From Salinimicrobium sediminilitoris (GTDB taxonomy: Bacteria; Bacteroidota; Bacteroidia; Flavobacteriales; Flavobacteriaceae): a stretch of DNA of 64,000 bases. Both the position numbers and the translations under genes were made by a program. The notes under the pieces are model-generated. The model was not told the DNA's origin, searched no databases, and saw only the letters and a list, made by a program, of their open reading frames with translations. The stretch is from the NCBI RefSeq assembly GCF_020866905.1, contig NZ_JAIVCC010000009.1, positions 62,001 through 126,000 of the forward strand, given 5' to 3'. Every line of letters starts with the position of its first letter. The stretch's first letter is position 1. Below, piece by piece: positions 53,682 to 61,332 of the stretch.

Positions 53682-55898
53682 TTGAATCTTTACCGGCAAC
53701 TGCAATCTTTTTTCAAACTTTTAAAAACAGCCGAATTCTCCAGGGGAATTCGTTTTGCCGTTGCAGCTATTATTCCCTTGCTGGTCACAGCTCAAATGGG
53801 GGAGATTAGGTTGGGAATTGCCATGGCAGTAGGAGTTTTACTTACCTCACCCAGTGATGTGCCTGGCAGCTTACGGCGAAGAGTAATAGGTATATCCTTT
53901 TCTATTGCAATTGCTGTCCTGGCAACTGTAATTACAGGGTTTTCTCTTGCGTATCCTCTGTTTTTCGTTCCCCTGTTGATTCTCCAGATCTTTCACTACT
54001 CCATGATTTCGGTTTTTGGATTTAGAGCCTCTCTCATCTCCTTTTCGGGATTACTTGCTGTAGTGCTTAGTATGGCACAGGTTGCTGCGGAAGGCGGTGT
54101 ACTGCTCCACGCACTTTGGATAGGAGTGGGGGGACTGTGGTACCTTTTGTTCACTCTTTTATTCCATTACCTGTTGCGCCGAAGAGAAACCGACCAGCTC
54201 CTGGGAGAAATCTTTGAACTTACAGCTCAATATCTGGAGATTCGCTCCCGGCTTATGGGCCTAAAATGTGATAATAGAGAGGAACTTGAGAAGGAAGTGT
54301 TTACTCTACAGACAACTATTAATGAGAAACATGAGATCCTTAGGGAAATGGTTATAACCCGCAGGAAGAATTTTGGTCGCTCTGGAATGGTGAGGAAGAG
54401 GCTGCTCATTTTTATGGAACTGGTTGATATCCTGGAATTGGGAATGGCCAACCCTGTCAATTCTTCGAAAATGAGTAAACTTTTTGTCTCTCAGGTGGAT
54501 AAAATCAAACTTATACAGGATTGGAATGAGATAATGGCTGCTCATTTAAGGATTTTAGCGCAAGGCTCCCGTCGTAAATTCAATAAAACTGAAGAAGAAC
54601 GATTAAAGGCTAAGAGACAGGAGACATGGAAAACCTACCGGGAGCTGGAAGTTTCGGAAGATGCTTCAGGGGGCAATGAAATGCTTTTAGTTTTCAGGAA
54701 TTTCCTGGTTTTTAAGGAAAAGCAATATCAAAAGCTGCTTTCAATTAAGAGGCTCATGAAGGAATGGAAGGGCAACGAAAAATTAAAACTCAAAAGAAAA
54801 GACGCTGCAAAGTTCCTAACTACACCAGATTATAATTTTAAGACCCTTCAGGATAACCTGGATCTTAAGTCTCCGATCTTTAGGCATTCCGTGAGATTGA
54901 CCGTGGTAATGGTGTTAGGATATTTTTTGGGGGAATTATTTGCTGTACAAAATGCTTACTGGATCCTCTTAACCATTGTGGTGATCATGCGCCCGGGATA
55001 CGCCCTTACCCGGGATAGATTTAAACAAAGACTTTATGGAACTCTCATAGGGGGTGCCGTCGCGGTCTCTCTGGTCTTTCTTATTAGAAGTCAGGTGGTA
55101 TATGGAACACTGGCAGTTATAAGTCTGGTCCTGGCGCACTCCATGATACAGCGTAATTATAAAACAGCAGCAGCTTTTATTACGCTCAATGTAATATTCG
55201 TCTACAGCCTGTTGCAGCCTAATGTGCTGCAGGTTATTGAATACCGGGTATTGGATACCATAGTGGGGGCAGGACTGGCCTTTGTTGGGGCAAAGTTCCT
55301 TTGGCCGACCTGGGAGCATTCTATTATTCAGAATTTTATAAAAGGAAGTATAAAAGCAAATCTGGAATTTATAAAGGAAGTTGAAGCTTATTACAATCAT
55401 AAATCCACCTTACCTGCTTCTTATAAGTTAGCCCGAAAAAATGCATTTCTAGCCATGGGAGATCTTAATGCGGCTTTTCAACGTATGGCACAGGAATCAA
55501 AAACAGATAAAATTACGATGGAAGAAACCTTTAGGATAGTTTCCCTCAATCAGGAGTTTCTATCGGCTGTAGTTTCCCTTGGAACCTTTATAAGGTCTCA
55601 GGCTACTACCAAGGCTTCAGCTCATTTTGCCAATTACATATCTGCAATTAAGACCAATCTCCAGGCTTCGTTAGAGAACCATAAAATTCCAACAGAAGAA
55701 AATTCAGAAGAAATCAAAAGGGCGGCGGTTTTCTATGATAACCTGTACCAGGAATTGCTGTACGTTGAAAAGGATGAAGTCCATGAAAAGGAAGAGGTAA
55801 GGGAAAAATTGCAAGAGGTGCAAATCCTTATGGACCGGCTTAAATGGTTACTTGAGATAAGTGAAAGTCTCAGGAAAATACTGGCGAAGAAAGTATAA
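53682..55898 (+). CDS. FUSC/YccS-like aromatic acid exporter family protein
   Basis: A 738-residue membrane protein. The only in-frame start near the N-terminus is TTG at 53682, giving LYRQLQSFFKLLKTAEFSRGIRFAVAAIIPLLVT. Two blocks of about five helices (about 22-170 and 405-515) each precede large cytoplasmic helical regions. The second block has the FUSC signature FAVQNAYWILLTIVVIMRPGYALTRDRFKQRLYGTLIGGAVAV. The family includes YccS and AaeB exporters. The exported compound is unknown. No adaptor or outer-membrane gene is adjacent. Confidence 0.9.
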   Translation: MNLYRQLQSFFKLLKTAEFSRGIRFAVAAIIPLLVTAQMGEIRLGIAMAVGVLLTSPSDVPGSLRRRVIGISFSIAIAVLATVITGFSLAYPLFFVPLLILQIFHYSMISVFGFRASLISFSGLLAVVLSMAQVAAEGGVLLHALWIGVGGLWYLLFTLLFHYLLRRRETDQLLGEIFELTAQYLEIRSRLMGLKCDNREELEKEVFTLQTTINEKHEILREMVITRRKNFGRSGMVRKRLLIFMELVDILELGMANPVNSSKMSKLFVSQVDKIKLIQDWNEIMAAHLRILAQGSRRKFNKTEEERLKAKRQETWKTYRELEVSEDASGGNEMLLVFRNFLVFKEKQYQKLLSIKRLMKEWKGNEKLKLKRKDAAKFLTTPDYNFKTLQDNLDLKSPIFRHSVRLTVVMVLGYFLGELFAVQNAYWILLTIVVIMRPGYALTRDRFKQRLYGTLIGGAVAVSLVFLIRSQVVYGTLAVISLVLAHSMIQRNYKTAAAFITLNVIFVYSLLQPNVLQVIEYRVLDTIVGAGLAFVGAKFLWPTWEHSIIQNFIKGSIKANLEFIKEVEAYYNHKSTLPASYKLARKNAFLAMGDLNAAFQRMAQESKTDKITMEETFRIVSLNQEFLSAVVSLGTFIRSQATTKASAHFANYISAIKTNLQASLENHKIPTEENSEEIKRAAVFYDNLYQELLYVEKDEVHEKEEVREKLQEVQILMDRLKWLLEISESLRKILAKKV

Positions 55899-55899
55899 A

Positions 55900-55918
55900 G
55901 CCACCCTTTTGAGGTGGC
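55900..55918. terminator. Short hairpin after the FUSC gene
   Basis: GCCACC / GGTGGC with a 7-base loop directly follows the FUSC stop. The following bases are A-rich, not a T-run, so it works better for the minus-strand small gene. Confidence 0.5.
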
Positions 55919-55953
55919 CTGAAAAAATTTTCGGGATGTAATATAAATGACAA

Positions 55954-56058
55954 CTACTTTTTAGAGTGCTGCTGTTTTCCTGATTTTTGATCGGATTTTT
56001 GATCACTCTTTTTTGCAGAATCCTGCTTTTGATTTGGTTTTTTTTGTTCTTGAGCCAT
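55954..56058 (-). CDS. Small Lys/Gln/Ser-rich peptide
   Basis: A 34-codon frame, ATG at 56056-56058 and TAG at 55954-55956. It reads MAQEQKKPNQKQDSAKKSD and continues QKSDQKSGKQQHSKK, with a SDQK repeat. No other frame is plausible across this spacer, and a hairpin lies downstream. Short basic proteins of this kind are common in Bacteroidota and may be disordered, but the family is not recognised. It could be an accidental frame. Confidence 0.45.
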   Translation of the reverse strand: MAQEQKKPNQKQDSAKKSDQKSDQKSGKQQHSKK

Positions 56059-56234
56059 AGCTATAAGTTTTTGATTAATAACATTATTAAAGTTACAATA
56101 CATTGATTTACAATTATTTGTGTGCATGTTTTTTTAACCTTTCTTTTATAGTTAAAATTTTCAGTACTAAATCCTTTTAAAAGGTTTGTTGGCTTTGAAT
56201 AGCTATTTAGTAATTTTACCAAAGAAGCAACTTT

Positions 56235-57023
56235 ATGGATCACCAGGAAATTATTAAACAGATCGAGGCTCAAAAGCAACTTCCCAACCTTAGGTTTAAG
56301 ATCAAGGAAAAGGCTGAAGCTTTTACTCACAACCTGTTCTACACTTTGTTTGACCGGGACACTCCAGTGGGGTATAATCTCGATAAACTGGCAGTAGACT
56401 TTAAAGAACTTGGAGACCTGGTATGCTGGGAACCCTGGAAACCCTGTTCTGAGATATGGGAGGACTATTGTAGTAAATTACCTCACCTGCTCGAAAAAAT
56501 AAATCTTGATGCTGTTGCGATAGCAAATAATGACCCTGCAGCAAATTCTGTAGAGGAGGTCTATCTTTCATATCCCGGGTTTTATGCAATTGCAATTTAC
56601 CGCCTAAGCCATGAGCTGTACAAACTGAACCTGCCCCTGGTTCCCCGTCTTATGACAGAATGTGCTCATCAATTGACCGGGACAGATATAAATCCCGGGG
56701 CACAGATTGGAGATTCCTTCTTTATTGATCATGCCACCGGGGTAGTGATTGGGGAAACGACAATTATAAAGAACAATGTGAAACTTTACCAGGGAGTTAC
56801 TCTGGGTGCTTTATATGTAGCCTGCGGACTACGAAATAAAAAGAGGCATCCAACTATAGAAGATAATGTTACCATTTATGCTAACGCTACCATCCTTGGT
56901 GGGGAAACGGTGATTGGAGCGAACAGTATAATAGGTGGGAATGCATGGCTTACGAGCTCTGTTCCTGCTAATTCCTTTGTCACCCACGACCCGGTGATCA
57001 AAATAAAAAACCTTCAGAAATGA
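56235..57023 (+). CDS. cysE: Serine O-acetyltransferase
   Basis: A 262-residue protein of the hexapeptide-repeat family. It makes O-acetylserine from serine and acetyl-CoA, the first step of cysteine synthesis. Key parts are the CysE end [48 protein letters not shown] (left-handed beta helix with catalytic His and Asp) and [39 protein letters not shown]. The N-terminal ~110 residues are longer than in the shortest bacterial forms. It overlaps cysM by 4 bases (ATGA), so the pathway genes are coupled. Confidence 0.95.
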   Translation: MDHQEIIKQIEAQKQLPNLRFKIKEKAEAFTHNLFYTLFDRDTPVGYNLDKLAVDFKELGDLVCWEPWKPCSEIWEDYCSKLPHLLEKINLDAVAIANNDPAANSVEEVYLSYPGFYAIAIYRLSHELYKLNLPLVPRLMTECAHQLTGTDINPGAQIGDSFFIDHATGVVIGETTIIKNNVKLYQGVTLGALYVACGLRNKKRHPTIEDNVTIYANATILGGETVIGANSIIGGNAWLTSSVPANSFVTHDPVIKIKNLQK

Positions 57024-57910
57024 ATCGAACAGTATTAGATCTTATTGGAAATACGCCTTTAGTGAGGGCACAAAAACTTATAGACAATCCAAATGTGGAA
57101 TTGTATTTTAAGCTTGAGGGGCAAAATCCCGGAGGTAGCGTAAAGGACAGGCCTGCTTATAATATGATCAAAAATGCCCTGGAGAGAGGAGATATTACTT
57201 CTGAAACCAAACTGATCGAAGCTACCAGCGGAAACACCGGAATTGCCCTTGCCATGGTAGCACGGTTGCTTAAGTTGGATATTGAACTTGTAATGCCCGA
57301 AAATTCAACTGCGGAAAGAGTACAAACTATGCGTGCTTATGGGGCTAAGGTGATCCTTACAAGTGCCGATGGTGGTATTGAAGGGTCAAGGGATTATGCC
57401 GAAGCCAGAATGAAGGAAGGTAATTACTTTATGCTTAACCAGTTTGGGAATGATGATAACTGGAAAGCCCATTACGCTACTACAGGTCCTGAAATTTGGC
57501 GGGACACTAATAAAAATATCACTCACTTTGTCTCTTCAATGGGGACTACCGGTACTATAATGGGTACTTCCACCTTTTTAAAGGAGCAGAACAGGGATAT
57601 CCAGATCGTGGGTGTACAACCCGATAATGAAGCGCGAATTCCCGGTATTAGAAAATGGCCAAAAGAATATTTGCCCAGTATCTTTAATGAAAATAAAGTA
57701 GACAGAATCTTAGAAGTGACTGAAGCTGAAGCCAGGACTATGACGTCAAGACTGGCCGAAGAAGAAGGAATATTTGCAGGAATGAGTAGTGGGGGTGCTG
57801 CAGCGGCAGCTATTAGGCTTTGTAATGAATTGGAAAGTGGGGTAGTGGTAAGTATAATTTGTGACAGAGGGGATCGTTATCTTTCTTCAGATCTTTTTGA
57901 CAAAAAGTAA
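57020..57910 (+). CDS. cysM: Cysteine synthase B (O-acetylserine sulfhydrylase)
   Basis: A 296-residue PLP enzyme of fold type II. The PLP Lys is in [13 protein letters not shown] near residue 42. [48 protein letters not shown] and GISSGG-type [12 protein letters not shown] are the cofactor and substrate loops. The size and the missing CysK interaction loops fit CysM. It uses O-acetylserine made by the coupled cysE gene. Inverted-repeat element C lies a few bases after its stop. Confidence 0.95.
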   Translation: MNRTVLDLIGNTPLVRAQKLIDNPNVELYFKLEGQNPGGSVKDRPAYNMIKNALERGDITSETKLIEATSGNTGIALAMVARLLKLDIELVMPENSTAERVQTMRAYGAKVILTSADGGIEGSRDYAEARMKEGNYFMLNQFGNDDNWKAHYATTGPEIWRDTNKNITHFVSSMGTTGTIMGTSTFLKEQNRDIQIVGVQPDNEARIPGIRKWPKEYLPSIFNENKVDRILEVTEAEARTMTSRLAEEEGIFAGMSSGGAAAAAIRLCNELESGVVVSIICDRGDRYLSSDLFDKK

Positions 57911-58007
57911 GAGACTGCCTAAAAGCCATTTTATTAGCTCCTAAATTAATCTTTTCAAGGTCGAGGTTTGAAAAAAGGAGTTTCAAAAATGGCTTTTTAG
58001 GCGTCTC
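57911..58007. repeat. Long inverted-repeat element C (3' of cysM)
   Basis: The outer arms are GAGACTGCCTAAAAGCCATT and two more T's (57911-57932), and the near-exact complement at about 57985-58007 with one extra T and one missing base. The right arm runs into six T's, so it also works as the cysM terminator. The tip GAGACTGCCTAAAA matches the tips of elements A and B (GAGRCTGYCTRAAA-like). Confidence 0.8.
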
Positions 58008-58024
58008 TTTTTTATTTCAATTTT

Positions 58025-58573
58025 TTATTGAATTTGGGCTATAGAAAGCCGGTTGTTTTCTCTGTTAATGCGCAGCCTTTGGATTTTGTTACCATCACTT
58101 ATTTTTACCCTGTAAAATTCTTTGTTAAGGTCCCAGCCTTTGGAATAGGCAACATACTTGGCGCCTTTAATGACCGCATTTTTATTTGTTCTAAGAATTT
58201 CAAGACGGGCATCTTCAGGAAGTACTACATCTTTAAATTTCTGGTTAGTGGAGATAAGCTCTCCCTGGTCGTCAAAAAGTGCAACTAAAAAACCTTTTCT
58301 GCTTTTAAAATAAACTTCAAATTTCACTAAATCAGCATCTTTATTGTCAAGCGCGAATTTTTTGGCATCAAAATTTGCTTTCATAAAGGCTAAAGGATCT
58401 TGCTGAAATTCTCCCACTTTTTTCTCGGGGATTATTATTTCCAAAGAATTGGTATCGGGATCAAGTTGCATCGAAACAGGTCGATACTCAATCTTTGCTT
58501 CCTCCAAGAGGATCTGTGAATGACCTGTGGCAATAAAACCAAACAGGAACAATCCTAAAATTAAATTTTTCAT
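58025..58573 (-). CDS. Hypothetical secreted protein
   Basis: A 182-residue protein with a signal peptide (MKNLILGLFLFGFIATGHSQ). The mature part is mixed alpha/beta (LLEEAKIEYRPVSMQLDPDTNSLEIIIPEKKVGEFQQDPLAFMKANFDAKKF...YFKSRKGFLVALFDDQGELISTNQKFKDVVLP...WDLNKEFYRVKISDGNKIQRLRI). It resembles a flavobacterial family with no known function, periplasmic by prediction. It lies convergent to cysM beyond element C. Confidence 0.7.
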   Translation of the reverse strand: MKNLILGLFLFGFIATGHSQILLEEAKIEYRPVSMQLDPDTNSLEIIIPEKKVGEFQQDPLAFMKANFDAKKFALDNKDADLVKFEVYFKSRKGFLVALFDDQGELISTNQKFKDVVLPEDARLEILRTNKNAVIKGAKYVAYSKGWDLNKEFYRVKISDGNKIQRLRINRENNRLSIAQIQ

Positions 58574-58660
58574 AGCACACAGTTTATAGATTAATATCTT
58601 ATAAAGTTACTATGAAGAAATATGATCAAATACTATCCAGGTAGCATATCGTGTTAAATT

Positions 58661-59386
58661 TTAAGGAGCTGAAGCCCCGTTATTACTGGCCTTCTGGAGC
58701 AGAAGGTCTAAATTAATGAGTTGAACTTTGCTCCTGCCTAGAGTAATTATACCTTCATTTTTAAACTGTTGTAAATGACGATTTACCACAGCGCGTGTCG
58801 ATCCTATGAGGTTGGCTAGTTCTTCGTTAGAAAGGTCGTTTATTAACTCCAGTTCAAGGGATTCTGAATTGACATTGCTCAAAATAAGCCTTGCAAGTCG
58901 GGTTGGAATATCTACCAGGGTAACGTTAGTGGCATATTCCTCAAGAACTCTCATTTGATGACTCAGGTAGGGCAGGAGGTTCCTGTTGATCCCGGGGTGT
59001 TTTTGAATCCACTCCTTCATGCGCGGCATGGGCAGAGATAAGAGGACAACCCTGTCCAGGGTTTCGTAGTAAACATCATGTTCACAACCGTCCAGCAAAC
59101 ACAGAATATCAAAAGCATCTGCTTTTTCCAAAAGGAAAAAGGTGAATTCCCTGCCCGACTGCTTTTCGACCTGATAGACCTTTAACCTGCCTGAAACTAT
59201 AAAATGAAAATAATGAGAGGTGCGTTGCAAATGTATACTGCACGTATTGTTTGGCCATACTACTTCCTCCATTTCCAAAAGGAGCTTATGAAGTTCGTCC
59301 TCAGGTAGATCCTTTAACAGCTTATTGCTCTTTAGAGCTTCAAAAAATACTACATGCTTTTTTTCACTCCACATAATCAACGGCAT
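58661..59386 (-). CDS. Crp/Fnr family transcriptional regulator
   Basis: A 241-residue protein. An N-terminal cyclic-nucleotide-binding-like beta barrel (about 30-130: HLQRTSHYFHFIVSGRLKVYQVEKQSGREFTFFLLEKADAFDILCLLDGCEHDVYYETL) leads to a long helix and the C-terminal winged helix-turn-helix (LSNEELANLIGSTRAVVNRHLQQFKNEGIITLGRSKVQL). No FNR-type Cys cluster is seen at the N-terminus. Its signal and targets are unknown. A TAACTTTG -7-like box lies upstream on the minus strand at 59415-59422. It is divergent from the SF2 helicase gene. Confidence 0.9.
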   Translation of the reverse strand: MPLIMWSEKKHVVFFEALKSNKLLKDLPEDELHKLLLEMEEVVWPNNTCSIHLQRTSHYFHFIVSGRLKVYQVEKQSGREFTFFLLEKADAFDILCLLDGCEHDVYYETLDRVVLLSLPMPRMKEWIQKHPGINRNLLPYLSHQMRVLEEYATNVTLVDIPTRLARLILSNVNSESLELELINDLSNEELANLIGSTRAVVNRHLQQFKNEGIITLGRSKVQLINLDLLLQKASNNGASAP

Positions 59387-59488
59387 TTATTTCATCACGA
59401 TAAGGAATAAAATTCAAAGTTAAATATTTAATAATGAGGCTACTGTTAAACAAAATAAATTTTTTGTAAGGATTTTATTGCCAATTTT

Positions 59489-59519
59489 TTTGGCTGAACT
59501 TTAATTTCAGCTATTTTTG
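59489..59519 (+). promoter_or_regulatory. Bacteroidota-type promoter of the SF2 helicase gene
   Basis: TTTG (59489-59492), a 19-base spacer and TATTTTTG (59512-59519) match the TTTG/TAnnTTTG consensus 30 bases before the helicase ATG. Confidence 0.7.
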
Positions 59520-59548
59520 CAAAATTGCAATTGATAGAAAATTTATAA

Positions 59549-61066
59549 ATGGCGCAGGATACTTTCGGGATAGTAGAAAAAAAAGTAGATAAGGAACTTT
59601 ATGGTTATCAGCAGGAAGATATCGATAAGATATTCAAGGTGATTGAAGCACATCCCGAACGTTATAATCTCCTTTATCAATTACCCACAGGCGGTGGTAA
59701 AACAGTGATCTTTTCGCAGATTGTGCGGGAATATATCCAGAGAACCAATAAGAAGGTACTCATCCTAACCCACCGTATCGAACTCTGTAAACAAACTTCT
59801 AAAATGCTTACGGGGTTTGGAGTACACAATAAGATCATCAATTCTACTATAAAGGAATTACCAGACCAGGATGAATACATGTGCTTTGTTGCCATGGTTG
59901 AAACCCTCAATAACCGGCTAAATGACGAAAAGGTGGAACTGGACAACCTAGGGATGGTAATTATTGATGAAGCCCATTACAATTCCTTTAGAAAACTTTT
60001 CAAGTTTTTCAATAAGTGCTTTATTCTTGGGGTGACGGCCACACCGCTTAGTTCCAATATCAAGCTACCCATGAAGGATAATTACCGGGAGCTTATCGTG
60101 GGGGATTCTATTAGCAGTCTTATTTCAAAAGGATTTCTTGCCAAGGCTAACACTTATAGCTTTGATGTTGGGCTTTCCACACTTAAGGTGGGGATTAATG
60201 GGGATTATACCGTAAAATCTTCCGAAGAACTGTATTCGAATTTCAGCATGCAGGAAAAACTTCTGGATGCTTATATGGAGAAATCCCAGGGAAAGAAAAC
60301 CCTTATCTTCAACAACGGGATTAATACCTCCAGGGAGGTTTATGAAACCTTCCGTAATGCCGGATACGATGTTAGACATCTCGACAATACCACGAGTAAA
60401 CAGGACAGGAAAGAGATCTTACGTTGGTTCAGGAAAAAACCCGATGCTATTCTTACATCGGTGAGTATTCTTACGACCGGTTTTGATGAACCCACGGTGG
60501 AATCTATCATTTTGAACAGGGCAACAAAATCTCTTACGCTTTATTACCAAATGATTGGGCGGGGATCCCGTATACTTCCGGGGAAAAGTGAATTTACAGT
60601 TATTGATCTTGGAAACAACGCTGCCCGTTTTGGACTTTGGAGCGCCCCTATTGACTGGAAACAGATCTTTAGGTCTCCAGATTACTTCCTGGAAAACCTT
60701 ATTAGTGACGAAGAAATTGAGCAGAATTTCCGTTACGAAATGCCAAAAGAGCTCCGAAATAAATTCGCAAACAGTAAAGATGTTTCTTTTGATGTTGATG
60801 AGGAGTATGACGACATCATCAAAAAAGGACTTAAATCAAAAGCAGTTTTGGAACGTTCTCTTGAGCAGCATGCTAATATGTGCGTGGAGAATAGCGAAGA
60901 TGTTTTTGATGCGCGGCTTCTGGCAAAAGAACTCGAGGAAGATATCGCCTATAGAATTAGAAAATACTCTTACTGTATTAGCAACAGCACGAAAAACTAT
61001 CGTGATTGGCTAAGGGAGGATTATATGCGCAAGCTAAGGCTGAAGATAAATCAGGCGGAATTTTAA
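59549..61066 (+). CDS. DEAD/DEAH-box (SF2) helicase
   Basis: A 505-residue protein. Core motifs are YGYQQEDIDKIF (Q-like), LPTGGGKT (Walker A), LILTHRIELCKQT, the DEAH box in VIIDEAHYNSFRK, TATP, LIFNNGINTSREVYE, SVSILTTGFDEP and YYQMIGRGSRILPGKSEF. A C-terminal ~125 residues of unrecognised helical sequence (from about 380) follow. It resembles the SSL2/RadD-like group (HsdR-related helicases without a nuclease domain). Whether it acts in repair or RNA metabolism is not clear. Confidence 0.9.
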   Translation: MAQDTFGIVEKKVDKELYGYQQEDIDKIFKVIEAHPERYNLLYQLPTGGGKTVIFSQIVREYIQRTNKKVLILTHRIELCKQTSKMLTGFGVHNKIINSTIKELPDQDEYMCFVAMVETLNNRLNDEKVELDNLGMVIIDEAHYNSFRKLFKFFNKCFILGVTATPLSSNIKLPMKDNYRELIVGDSISSLISKGFLAKANTYSFDVGLSTLKVGINGDYTVKSSEELYSNFSMQEKLLDAYMEKSQGKKTLIFNNGINTSREVYETFRNAGYDVRHLDNTTSKQDRKEILRWFRKKPDAILTSVSILTTGFDEPTVESIILNRATKSLTLYYQMIGRGSRILPGKSEFTVIDLGNNAARFGLWSAPIDWKQIFRSPDYFLENLISDEEIEQNFRYEMPKELRNKFANSKDVSFDVDEEYDDIIKKGLKSKAVLERSLEQHANMCVENSEDVFDARLLAKELEEDIAYRIRKYSYCISNSTKNYRDWLREDYMRKLRLKINQAEF

Positions 61067-61106
61067 TCTCCAAAAATCCTACCTTCTTAAAAATGACATT
61101 TTACAT

Positions 61107-61135
61107 GGGTGTCCAAAATGCCATTTTTGACACCC
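61107..61135. other. Hairpin with recurrent AAAATG.CATTTT palindromes after the helicase
   Basis: GGGTGTC / GACACCC encloses CAAAATGCCATTTTT; a second TAAAAATGACATTTTAC lies just before at 61088-61104. It may act as a terminator, but no T-run follows. The rest of the spacer up to 61332 shows no gene. Confidence 0.5.
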
Positions 61136-61332
61136 TAAGAAAACAACTCCCAGTTTTGAAGTAATATTACGGTTAAGGTTATGTTCTCTCCAATTTTTGC
61201 ATTAGGAGCCAGGTTAATGAAGAAGTCTGAAGATTTGTTCTGTTTCGGGTTTTAATGAAAAAGGTTCAACCGTCGATTCCCACTATCTATACATGGTTTT
61301 GACTTTTACTCTTACCCTCGTCTTAATTCCGC

